Part shown: positions 1 through 7,777 of the stretch, in pieces
Numbering within the stretch: the first letter of the stretch is position 1
Layout: each line of letters opens with the position of its first letter
Assembly: GCF_005080745.1 (NCBI RefSeq)
Contig: NZ_CP033004.1
Coordinates: 454,192-469,005 of the forward strand
Reading direction: 5' to 3'
Source of the DNA: Buchnera aphidicola (Melaphis rhois)
GTDB taxonomy: Bacteria > Pseudomonadota > Gammaproteobacteria > Enterobacterales > Enterobacteriaceae
DNA length: 14,814 nucleotides
The notes under the pieces: generated by a model
Databases searched by the model: none
What the model saw: only the letters and a program-made list of their open reading frames with translations
Told to the model about the DNA's origin: nothing
Translations under genes and position numbers: made by a program

Positions 1-315
1 TCTGAAATAAAACTATTAAATTTTAAGTATAGAAATAAAAATAAAACTACAAATATTTTATCTTTTCCATCTACTACCAATAAATTAATAAAATCTTATT
101 TTATTGGAGATTTAATCATTTGTAGTAGCGTTATTAAAAAAGAAGCACAAAAAAATTTTATAAAAATTGAATCACATTGGGCGCACATGGTAATACACGG
201 AGTATTACATTTATTAGGATACAATCACGATAATTACTATAATACAAACAAAATGCAAAACCTAGAAATAAAAATAATGTCATTTTTAGGATATAATAAT
301 CCTTATATAGTATAA
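1..315 (+). CDS. ybeY: Endoribonuclease YbeY, 3' end only
   Basis: The window opens inside this gene, frame 1, and the last 104 codons are seen up to the TAA at 313-315. YbeY is a metal-dependent endoribonuclease acting in 16S rRNA 3' maturation and ribosome quality control. The C-terminal half aligns with E. coli YbeY throughout: TNILSFP, then IGDLIIC, then SHWAHMVIHG and HGVLHLLGYNH. The last carries the three metal-binding histidines in the H-x3-H-x5-H spacing. The usual aspartate just before the third histidine (GYDH) is asparagine here (GYNH). The end, LGYNNPYIV, matches the E. coli terminus (LGYEDPYI). The next gene is corC 91 bases on, as in the E. coli ybeZ-ybeY-ybeX-lnt cluster. The start and the N-terminal third lie outside the window. 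Identification is secure. Confidence 0.95.
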   Translation, partial: SEIKLLNFKYRNKNKTTNILSFPSTTNKLIKSYFIGDLIICSSVIKKEAQKNFIKIESHWAHMVIHGVLHLLGYNHDNYYNTNKMQNLEIKIMSFLGYNNPYIV

Positions 316-406
316 TGATAATATCATAAGAGAAATATTTTAAAAAAATAATAAATTTTTAAATTATACTTAGAATAAATATATAAGAGATCTATACTAA
401 TACGTA

Positions 407-1246
407 ATGAACGATGATCATTCGAAAAATAACAAAAAAAATTTTTTTTCCATTTTTCTAAACCAAATATTCCATGATGAACCAAAAAACAAAGAAGAAT
501 TATTAAAATTAATACAATATTCTAAAAAAAAACAATTAATAGATCAAGACACATACGATATGCTAAAAGGAGTAATAAATATTACTAAAAAAAGAATCCG
601 AGATATAATGATCCCTCGTACGAAAATGATAAATCTAAAATTAACTTATTCATTTAAAAAATGTTTAAACATAATAATTAACTCAGCTCATTCACGATTT
701 CCTGTCATGAATCATGATGAAAGCTATATCGAAGGATTCTTAATAGCTAAAGATTTTTTAAAATTTGTTAGATATAAACCAAATTCTTTTCATATAAAAA
801 GTGTACTACGACCAGCTGTTGTTGTACCAGAAAGCAAACATGCAGACTGCATGTTAAAAGAATTTCGATTGCAAAAAAATCATATGGCAGTAGTAATAGA
901 TGAATTTGGAGCTGTGTCAGGATTGGTAACTATCGAAGATATATTAGAGTTAATTGTAGGTAATATCGATGACGAATACGACGAAGCAGAATCAAATATT
1001 CGACCATTAAACCAATATACTTTTATGATTAAATCTTTTACTCCTATAAAAGAATTTAATGATACTTTCAAAACTAATTTTAATAATAATGAAGTAGATA
1101 CTATTGGAGGTTTAGTTATGAAAAAAATAGGCCATCTTCCAATTCAAGGAGAATTCGCAAATATTGAAGGATATAAATTTACAGTTCATACTGTTAATAA
1201 TAGAAATATAGTACAACTGAAAGTTACTAGTCCGAAAATCACGTAG
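407..1246 (+). CDS. corC: CorC/YbeX CBS-domain protein (cation efflux-related)
   Basis: A 279-residue cytosolic protein, close in length to E. coli CorC/YbeX (292). Order: a leader with FFSIFLNQIFHDEPKNKEEL, nearly the same as E. coli; a CBS pair at about 66-126 and 131-190 with the family signatures RDIMIPRTKM, SAHSRFPV and GLVTIEDILELIVG; an acidic DDEYDEAE stretch; and the CorC_HlyC domain from about 205 with EVDTIGGLV and GHLP. In E. coli the protein is linked to cobalt/magnesium resistance and, more recently, to ribosome and heat-stress phenotypes alongside YbeY; the exact role in a symbiont is unknown. The start at 407 aligns with the E. coli N-terminus, although no clear Shine-Dalgarno is seen. 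An A8T8 block (434-449) and an A9 tract (524-532) are both in frame. It lies between ybeY and lnt in the conserved order. Confidence 0.96.
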   Translation: MNDDHSKNNKKNFFSIFLNQIFHDEPKNKEELLKLIQYSKKKQLIDQDTYDMLKGVINITKKRIRDIMIPRTKMINLKLTYSFKKCLNIIINSAHSRFPVMNHDESYIEGFLIAKDFLKFVRYKPNSFHIKSVLRPAVVVPESKHADCMLKEFRLQKNHMAVVIDEFGAVSGLVTIEDILELIVGNIDDEYDEAESNIRPLNQYTFMIKSFTPIKEFNDTFKTNFNNNEVDTIGGLVMKKIGHLPIQGEFANIEGYKFTVHTVNNRNIVQLKVTSPKIT

Positions 1247-1292
1247 TTAATTCAACTTCCAACAAACAATAATATATTTTATGTAATTATTA

Positions 1293-2846
1293 ATGGCTAT
1301 TATTCCTATGTTTATCGTTAAAGCTTTATCATCTATTCTTGTAGGTAGTATAGGAATATTGTCTTTTTCTCCTCAAAATTATTGGCCATGTTCTATATTT
1401 TCCTTTATGGGATTACAAATTATTTCCAATGGATTATCTCACTACAAATCAGGAATTATCGGATTTCTATGGGGTGTAGGTTTTTTTGGTACGGGCATTT
1501 ATTGGATTTATATTAGCATTCACTCTGTTAATATTTTATCATTTTCAAATAATGTTTTGTTAACTATTATTTTAATAGTATATCTTTCTAGTTATCCGGC
1601 ATTATTCTGTATATGTTTAAATTATATATATAAAAATGTGTCATTAATTAAGTTCTTAATATTATCTCCATCATTGTGGCACGTTATTGAATATTTTAGA
1701 GAAAATATTCTCACTGGATTTCCATGGCTAGAACTTGGTTATAGCCAAATTGACGGACCTTTAAAAAGCATTGCTCCTATATTAGGAATAAAAGGAATTA
1801 CTTTTATACTAATAATAATTGCTAATCTTTTTTCGCTATCAATTCTGTATAGAAAATATTCGTATTGTATTTACGCTTTTATTATATTAATGTTCTCTTA
1901 CGCTCTATCTACAATATCATGGTATTCAGAAAATAACTTAAGAAATATTAATATTGCTCTAATACAAACTAATACTCCTGAAACGTTGAATTGGAATATT
2001 AAAAATACTTTTAATGTTTTAAATATTTATTCCAAATTAATAAAAAAAATCTCTAAAAAAAATACTATAATAATATTACCTGAATCTGCTATTCCTAACT
2101 CATTGTTAAATGAAAAAAATATATTAAATACTTTTAAGAATATTCTAAAAAGAAAAAATGCTTCTTTAGTCATTGGATATATAAAATCATATTATAACAA
2201 ACATAAACAAATCTCTTTCTGCAATGCAATCGCAGTATTACAAAAAAATAAAAATAATATTTATAATTACCAGATAGAATACAAAAAACATCACTTAGTA
2301 CCATTTAGTGAAAATATACCTTATAAAAAAATTAAAAAAATATTATCATATATTTTTAATTTTGCTATTTTGCCTTTTGAATCAGGACCATACATACAAT
2401 CTCCTATAAAAATTAAAAATTTCTATTTTTCTGCATCAATTTGTTATGAAATCATTTTTGGTAAACAAATACTAGATAACTTTTATCCAAATGTAGATTT
2501 TTTATTATCTCTAGCTAACGACGTCTGGTTTAAGAACTCTTCTGAACCATGGCAACACTTTCAAATGGCTAGAATGAGGGCGTTAGAACTTGGTAGGCCA
2601 TTAATACATAGTTCTAATAATGGAATAACTGCAATAATTAACGCTAATGGAACAATAAACACGATATTACCTCAGTTCAAAAAGTTAATATTAGAAAAAA
2701 ACATAAAATCCACGTCAGGCGTTACTCCTTACGCAAAATTTGGACTCATTCCAATTTGGACAATCACAATAATATGTATAATTTATTCTATAAATAAATT
2801 AAAAATTATGACAAGTAAAAAAAATGAAAAAAGAATATATAGCTAA
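1293..2846 (+). CDS. lnt: Apolipoprotein N-acyltransferase
   Basis: A 517-residue inner-membrane protein (E. coli Lnt 512). It adds the third acyl chain to the N-terminal cysteine of lipoproteins, using phospholipid as donor. Residues 1-210 are a run of hydrophobic membrane segments with conserved ENILTGFPWLELGYSQ. From about 218 comes the periplasmic nitrilase-like domain (NIALIQTN). The catalytic triad is visible: Glu264 in LPESAIP, Lys332 in YKKHHLVPFSE and Cys384 in SICYEI, matching E. coli E267, K335 and C387. NDVWFKNSSEPWQHFQMARMRALE and GRPLIHSSNNG are also family blocks. A last membrane segment lies at about 485-500. It is 46 bases after corC, in the E. coli order, and overlaps leuS by 23 bases, so translational coupling is plausible. 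All active residues are kept, so it is probably functional. Confidence 0.97.
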   Translation: MAIIPMFIVKALSSILVGSIGILSFSPQNYWPCSIFSFMGLQIISNGLSHYKSGIIGFLWGVGFFGTGIYWIYISIHSVNILSFSNNVLLTIILIVYLSSYPALFCICLNYIYKNVSLIKFLILSPSLWHVIEYFRENILTGFPWLELGYSQIDGPLKSIAPILGIKGITFILIIIANLFSLSILYRKYSYCIYAFIILMFSYALSTISWYSENNLRNINIALIQTNTPETLNWNIKNTFNVLNIYSKLIKKISKKNTIIILPESAIPNSLLNEKNILNTFKNILKRKNASLVIGYIKSYYNKHKQISFCNAIAVLQKNKNNIYNYQIEYKKHHLVPFSENIPYKKIKKILSYIFNFAILPFESGPYIQSPIKIKNFYFSASICYEIIFGKQILDNFYPNVDFLLSLANDVWFKNSSEPWQHFQMARMRALELGRPLIHSSNNGITAIINANGTINTILPQFKKLILEKNIKSTSGVTPYAKFGLIPIWTITIICIIYSINKLKIMTSKKNEKRIYS

Positions 2847-5409
2847 AAATATAGAACATGATGTTCAACTATTATGGGAAAAAAATAACACGTTCTCAGT
2901 TACTGAAGACAACAAAAAAGAAAAATATTACTGTCTTGCTATGTTTCCTTATCCTTCCGGAAAATTACATATGGGACATGTTAGAAACTATACCATTAGC
3001 GATGTTATGGCACGATATCAACGCATGATTGGAAAAAATGTACTGCATCCTATAGGATGGGATGCATTTGGGTTACCAGCAGAAATAGCGGCTATGCAAA
3101 ACAATGTCAATCCTTCTGTATGGACTTATGAAAATATAAGATATATGAAAAAACAACTTAAAAAATTAGGATTTAGCTATGACTGGACTAGAGAAATTAC
3201 CACTTGTAAACCTGAATTTTACAAGTGGGAACAATGGTTTTTTATAGAATTATATAAAAAAAAGCTAGTATATAAAAAAAAATCTTGGGTTAATTGGTGT
3301 ACAACAGATAAAACAGTCTTAGCTAATGAGCAAGTTATTAATGGATTGTGTTGGCGTTGCAATACTAAAACTACTAAAAAAAATATTTCTCAATGGTTTA
3401 TCAAAATTACTAATTATGCAGAAGAATTATTAGATGGATTAAATACGTTATCTGAATGGCCAAAAAAAGTTAAAAAAATGCAATCAAACTGGATTGGAAA
3501 ATTATCAGGGATTGAAATAAATTTACAATTAACTGATTCAAAAGAAACTTTTGGTATTTTTATATCTAAACCTGAAACATTAATGAAAGCAACATATATT
3601 GCTATTTCACCTCTACATAAATTAGCTAAAAAAATATCTCATTATAATGAAGATGTACGAACTTTTTTAAAAAAACGATCATATCTTAATTTATATAATA
3701 GAAACTTTAACAACAATCAAGGAGTAGATACTAAAAAATCTGTTTTACACCCTCTAACTAAAGAAAAGCTACCTATATGGATTGCTAACTATGTACTATT
3801 AGAATGTCACTCCCAAGCAATATTAGGCATACCTGAACATAATCAAAAAGATCTAGATTTTGCTCAAACGTATAATTTAAAAATCAAACCTACTATACTA
3901 AAAAATAATAGAATGATATCAAAAATACAAAATGTAGACATGTCACAACCTGTAATATTATTTAACTCTGAAAAATATAGCAATTTAGATACTAAACATA
4001 GTCATCATGTTATAATGTCTGAACTAAAAAAAAATAAAATAGGCAAAAAAAAGATATATTATAGATTAAAAGATTGGGGCGTTTCAAGACAACGTTATTG
4101 GGGAGTTCCTATCCCCATGGCTACGTTAAAAAATAACAACATTATACCTATACCAAAAAAGTTTCTACCAATTATACTTCCTGAACACATCAACATCACA
4201 AAATACAATATAACCTCTCGCAACAAATCTAATCAAAAAAAGATAAATATTGATGGACAGTTAGCAATATGTGAATCTGATACGTTAGATACGTTTGTAG
4301 AATCATCATGGTATTACGCTAGATATACTTGTCCGACATTCAGAAACGGAATGATAGATAAATCTTCTTCGAATTATTGGTTACCTGTAGACTTATATAT
4401 TGGTGGAATAGAACATGCTACTATGCACTTAATTTATTTTAGGTTCTTTCATAAATTATTAAGAGATTTTGGACTAGTTAAATCAGATGAACCAGTGAAA
4501 AAATTATTATGTCAAGGAATGGTATTATCCGATGCTTTTTATTATCTCGATGAAGATAATCGAAAGCATTGGATTAATGTTTCATCTAATAATTTTCAAT
4601 ACGATATTAATGGAAATATAAAAAAATCTTTTAAATATTGTGATAAAATAATATTTCATTCAGGGATGATGAAAATGTCTAAGTCTAAGAAAAATGGCAT
4701 TGAACCAGAAAAAATGATTAATAAATACGGAGCAGATACAGTAAGACTATTTATTATGTTTGCGGCACCAGTAGAAGCATCATTAGAATGGACAGAATCT
4801 GGAGTAAAAGGAATGCATCGATTCTTAAAAAAAATATGGACATTTTGTTATAATCATGTTAAAAAATATAAACACTTAAATACAAAAACATGTTACAAAA
4901 ATTTAACTTATAATCAAAAAATTTTGTATTCTTTTTTACATACAACCATTCGAAAAGTAGAACAAGATATCAGTAAAAAACAATCATTTAACACAGCTAT
5001 TGCCGAAATAATGAAACTAGTTAACAAACTTTTTAATGCATCTTCAAAACAAGATTTCAATTTAGACTTAACTCAAAAATTTTTGTTATCTATTATAAAA
5101 ATGTTATATCCTTTTACACCTCATTTCAGCCATGTTTTGCTAACATATTTGTTGCACGAAAAAGAAAACATTACAGAAATTTCTTGGCCAAAGTTTAATA
5201 AAAATTATACTATAAACAACTTCAATATAATACTAATTCAAATTAATGGCAAACTTCGTCATAAAATTTCTGTATCGAAAATATATTCTAAACAAGAGAT
5301 ATTAGAAATAATTTTAAAAGAACCAAAAGTATCTAGATATACTGATAATTCTAAAATACATGATGTGATATATATTCCTAACAAATTAATAAATTTAGTC
5401 ATAAATTAA
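2824..5409 (+). CDS. leuS: Leucyl-tRNA synthetase, editing pocket degenerate
   Basis: 861 residues, against 860 in E. coli; it charges tRNA-Leu with leucine in the cytosol. The synthetic site is intact: PYPSGKLHMGH at 42-52 (HIGH motif), GWDAFGLPAE at 78-87, KMSKS at 617-621, DWGVSRQRYWG, SSWYYARYTCP and the C-terminal tRNA-binding region ending IYIPNKLINLVIN. Zinc-type cysteines 159, 176 and 179 are kept. The CP1 editing insert (about 225-415) is full length, but its active-site motifs are changed. The family TTRPDT reads ISKPET at 247-252, GTGA reads HSQA, and GHDQRD reads EHNQKD, so the invariant aspartate that holds the amino group of the mischarged residue (E. coli D345) is Asn340. Proofreading is therefore probably weak or lost (inference). 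The start lies inside lnt without a clear ribosome binding site. A9 tracts at 3274-3282 and 4026-4034 are in frame. Confidence 0.97.
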   Translation: MKKEYIAKNIEHDVQLLWEKNNTFSVTEDNKKEKYYCLAMFPYPSGKLHMGHVRNYTISDVMARYQRMIGKNVLHPIGWDAFGLPAEIAAMQNNVNPSVWTYENIRYMKKQLKKLGFSYDWTREITTCKPEFYKWEQWFFIELYKKKLVYKKKSWVNWCTTDKTVLANEQVINGLCWRCNTKTTKKNISQWFIKITNYAEELLDGLNTLSEWPKKVKKMQSNWIGKLSGIEINLQLTDSKETFGIFISKPETLMKATYIAISPLHKLAKKISHYNEDVRTFLKKRSYLNLYNRNFNNNQGVDTKKSVLHPLTKEKLPIWIANYVLLECHSQAILGIPEHNQKDLDFAQTYNLKIKPTILKNNRMISKIQNVDMSQPVILFNSEKYSNLDTKHSHHVIMSELKKNKIGKKKIYYRLKDWGVSRQRYWGVPIPMATLKNNNIIPIPKKFLPIILPEHINITKYNITSRNKSNQKKINIDGQLAICESDTLDTFVESSWYYARYTCPTFRNGMIDKSSSNYWLPVDLYIGGIEHATMHLIYFRFFHKLLRDFGLVKSDEPVKKLLCQGMVLSDAFYYLDEDNRKHWINVSSNNFQYDINGNIKKSFKYCDKIIFHSGMMKMSKSKKNGIEPEKMINKYGADTVRLFIMFAAPVEASLEWTESGVKGMHRFLKKIWTFCYNHVKKYKHLNTKTCYKNLTYNQKILYSFLHTTIRKVEQDISKKQSFNTAIAEIMKLVNKLFNASSKQDFNLDLTQKFLLSIIKMLYPFTPHFSHVLLTYLLHEKENITEISWPKFNKNYTINNFNIILIQINGKLRHKISVSKIYSKQEILEIILKEPKVSRYTDNSKIHDVIYIPNKLINLVIN

Positions 5410-5615
5410 AGATAAGAAATAACATATCATTTTTGTAAATTATATATATATAAAAAACATAGAAAAAATAAAACACATATAGTTAATTTTATAATACTTA
5501 AAACGTTTAATTCTACAATTTACTATATTAACATAGTAAAAACACATATAATCGACAAAAAACTAAGTTAATACTCTTGTACAAATGTTATCATACTAAA
5601 ATGTTAAATAATGTT
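5410..5615 (+). other. Non-coding gap at the position of lost lptE
   Basis: In E. coli the order is leuS-lptE-holA-nadD. Here leuS and holA are separated by 206 bases with no open frame resembling LptE, so the gene has been lost and only eroded A+T-rich sequence remains. The stretch has an AT repeat near 5442-5452. It also holds a perfect 8-bp inverted repeat, TTTACTAT at 5519-5526 and ATAGTAAA at 5533-5540, with a 6-base loop and no T-run after it. The repeat could be a weak structure in the holA leader or chance in such A+T-rich DNA. No tRNA or small RNA is recognised. Confidence 0.6.
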
Positions 5616-6616
5616 ATGAAAATTATTTATTCAGAACAACTATTCCCTACTTTCTTTAATGGTTTAAGTCCATATTATATCCTTATCGGGGACGATACTT
5701 TTTTTGTTCAAGAAAGCAAAAAAATTATATTTTCTCTAGCTAAAAAAAACGGATTTTCTAAATTGTCAACAAAAATCATAGAGCACAATATTAGTATCAA
5801 GCATTTATCTTATTATTTCAAAATGAATGATTTATTTTCAAAAAAAAAATTATTATTTTAAACTTACCTAAACAAATTCTTACAAAAGAAATTCAAAAAC
5901 AACTAGTTTATTTATCTAATTTTATAAATCCTGATATACTTTTAATTATTCACAAAAACGTAAAAGAAAATATATCAAATAATGTTTGGTTTAATATATT
6001 TCAATTAAAAGGTACAATTATATATTGTAACTCTCTTATAAAACAAAAAACAAATATCTGGATAAACAATAAAATATATGATTCAAAAATAAATATCCAC
6101 AAAAATGCAAAAGAACTATTACTGAAATTATATTCAGGAAACATATTATTCTTATACAATACAATAAATATGTTAATGTTAATTTGGCCGAAACGCCTAA
6201 TAACTATTGAAAAAATTAAACCGTTTATTAATAATTCAACTCTTTTTACACCAGAAGAGTGGATTGATTCAATGTTAATCGGTGATTTAAATAAATCTAT
6301 AAAAATTCTAAATAACTTATTTATTCAAAACTATAACCAAATAGTATTGATACGAAGTTTACAGTATAATTTGATTACTATACTAATGATACAACGTAAA
6401 ATTTTTCCTAATATTTACGATATCTTAAAGATGAGAAAAACTTCAAAAAGTAGATATCTAACACTAATATATTTTTCACGTTGCGAAAATATTGAAAAAA
6501 TTAATAAATCCATTACATTATTAACAAAAATAGAAATTAATATTAAAAAAAAATACGAAACGTCTATATGGAACCAATTAAAAATTTTATCCTGCATAAT
6601 TAGTAAAAAAAACTAG
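5616..6616 (+). CDS. holA: DNA polymerase III delta subunit, frame broken at an A10 tract
   Basis: HolA (delta) opens the beta sliding clamp within the clamp loader. The first part (from ATG 5616, MKIIYSEQL against E. coli MIRLYPEQL) runs to about residue 76 and then stops at 5859-5861, giving only 81 residues. From the A10 tract at 5840-5849 the -1 frame stays open to the TAG at 6614-6616 and continues the family: NLPKQILTKEI, then DILLIIHKN, SGNILFLYNTINMLMLIWP, LFTPEEWIDSMLIGD, LIRSLQYNL and SITLLTKIEINIKKKY. One extra A would give LFSKKKIIILNLP, aligning without a gap to E. coli LFASRQTLLLLLP, and a 333-residue protein (E. coli 343). The TTG at 5577 and ATG at 5601 give longer starts that E. 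coli does not support. The gene is 16-28 bases ahead of nadD. It is either a pseudogene, rescued by slippage, or a sequencing error. Confidence 0.92.
5840..5849 (+). repeat. A10 tract at the holA frameshift
   Basis: A run of ten A lies exactly where the holA frame changes by -1. Eleven A (or eight) would join the two parts. It is a candidate site for RNA polymerase slippage. Confidence 0.9.
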
Positions 6617-6644
6617 TATAAATTTTAATCTAATGAATAAAAAA

Positions 6645-7282
6645 ATGACATCGTTATATGCAGTATTAGGCGGCACCTTTGATCCTATTCACTACGGGCA
6701 CACTGCTACATCAGAAATACTAGCAGAAAAACTTAATTTAAAAAAAATTATTCTATTACCTACATATAATAGTTTATGCCACAATCAATCAATTATCTCA
6801 GTTCAACATAAAGTTAAAATGATAAAATTAGCAATAAAAAATAAACCATTATTTAAAATAAATTACTTAGAAATAAAAAAAAAATACCTTATACTATAGA
6901 TACATTAAAAGAACTTAGAAAAAACATAGGCTATAAACGACCATTAGGATTTATTATTGGATTAGATAATTTAGTTACCCTAAATCAATGGCATAAATGG
7001 AAAGAGTTACTAATATATTGTCATTTAATAGTATTACCACGAACTCTACATAAAAAACATATAAAAAATAATATTTTAAAAGCTTGGGTTAAAAACAAAA
7101 CGACCAGAAATTATCTTTTATTACATAGTAACTCTAACGGTTATATTTTTTTTTCTAATACACCCTATGTAAATATTTCTTCTACAAAAATTCGACTCTT
7201 GTTAAAAAATAATTTTTCTTGCCCAAATCTGTTGCCTATCTCTGTAATCCATTATATAAAAAAATATAATTTGTATATTTAA
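6645..7282 (+). CDS. nadD: Nicotinate-mononucleotide adenylyltransferase, frame broken at an A10 tract
   Basis: NadD joins nicotinate mononucleotide and ATP to form deamido-NAD, a late and normally essential step of NAD synthesis. The first part holds [11 protein letters not shown], the nucleotide-binding HxGH motif of this superfamily, and [12 protein letters not shown]; it ends prematurely at 6897-6899. From the A10 tract at 6875-6884 the -1 frame runs to the TAA at 7280-7282 with [49 protein letters not shown] (the ISxTxIR motif) and a terminal YIKKYNLY matching E. coli YINQQGLY. With one extra A the product would be 212 residues, against 213 in E. coli. The start at 6645 ([14 protein letters not shown]) matches E. 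coli MKSLQALFGGTFDP; the upstream ATG at 6633 adds four residues. Neither has a clear ribosome site. A T9 run at 7146-7154 is in frame. Confidence 0.92.
6875..6884 (+). repeat. A10 tract at the nadD frameshift
   Basis: Ten A occur exactly where nadD passes from frame 0 to the -1 frame. One more A gives [15 protein letters not shown], which lines up with E. coli ELKRNAPSYTAQTLKE with a single-residue gap. Confidence 0.9.
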
Positions 7283-7326
7283 TATTTATATCAAACAACT
7301 TATTGAAAATAAAATATTACTATAAT

Positions 7327-7605
7327 ATGAAAATTAAAACGTATTCACATCATTCATTATTAGATTTAAGAAATTTGAATTGTCCTGAACCTATTATGCT
7401 GTTAAGAAAAAAAGTAAGAGAAATACATACTGGGCAAACATTATTAATATTAGCAGACGATCCATCTACTATCAGAGATATTCCAAATTTTTGCAGATTC
7501 ATGAATCATATGCTACTAACATATACCATTAATAAACTACCTTACCAATATCTAATTAAAAAAGGAATTATATCTGAACATAATTCTACAACCCAATCAG
7601 ATTAA
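7327..7605 (+). CDS. tusA: Sulfur carrier protein TusA
   Basis: TusA takes persulfide sulfur from the cysteine desulfurase IscS and passes it through TusBCD and TusE to MnmA, for the 2-thio group of tRNA wobble uridine (Glu, Gln and Lys tRNAs). It is a 92-residue cytosolic protein (E. coli 81). The active cysteine is in NLNCPEPIM, the CPxP motif, at residue 19 as in E. coli when the ATG at 7327 is used; that is why I prefer it to the TTG at 7303, which adds eight residues. [19 protein letters not shown] and [10 protein letters not shown] match the E. coli core and end, with an extra tail of about 13 residues. It follows nadD by 44 bases, a neighbour it does not have in E. coli, and converges on asd. 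Confidence 0.93.
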   Translation: MKIKTYSHHSLLDLRNLNCPEPIMLLRKKVREIHTGQTLLILADDPSTIRDIPNFCRFMNHMLLTYTINKLPYQYLIKKGIISEHNSTTQSD

Positions 7606-7684
7606 TTAAAAAAAATCATAAAATATGTTTAAATATATTTAAAATTTTTTTAATACATATAAATAACATTTTTAAAACTAAAAA

Positions 7685-7719
7685 CTAACAATTATTAATT
7701 TATATTTAATAATTGTTAG
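7685..7719. terminator. 14-bp stem-loop between convergent tusA and asd
   Basis: A perfect inverted repeat: CTAACAATTATTAA at 7685-7698 pairs with TTAATAATTGTTAG at 7706-7719, around a 7-base loop. Read on the minus strand it is followed by TTTTTAGTTTT, a U-rich tail suited to ending asd. Read on the plus strand the tail is AATAATATTAAT, less typical. It lies 66 bases after the asd stop and 79 after the tusA stop, where a bidirectional terminator is expected. Only two G-C pairs support the stem, so strength is uncertain. Confidence 0.65.
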
Positions 7720-7777
7720 AATAATATTAATAACGCTAACATTATATAAACAATGAACTTCAAAAAGTATTCGATAA

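Noticed and set aside
434..449. A8T8 block at the 5' end of corC as a regulatory or structural site
   Set aside because: It is coding (NKKNFFS) and in frame, and matches the E. coli sequence NKKGFFS; composition explains it.
880..1071. Minus-strand open frame of 63 codons inside corC
   Set aside because: It lies antisense to a well-supported gene and has no family resemblance; a chance open frame.
5519..5540. 8-bp inverted repeat before holA as a terminator
   Set aside because: There is no T-run after it, and an 8-bp A+T stem is weak; listed only as part of the gap.
5577..5615. TTG and ATG starts (5577, 5601) extending HolA upstream
   Set aside because: Alignment with E. coli begins at ATG 5616; the added residues have no counterpart.
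7303..7326. TTG start adding eight residues to TusA
   Set aside because: The ATG at 7327 puts the active cysteine at residue 19 as in E. coli.
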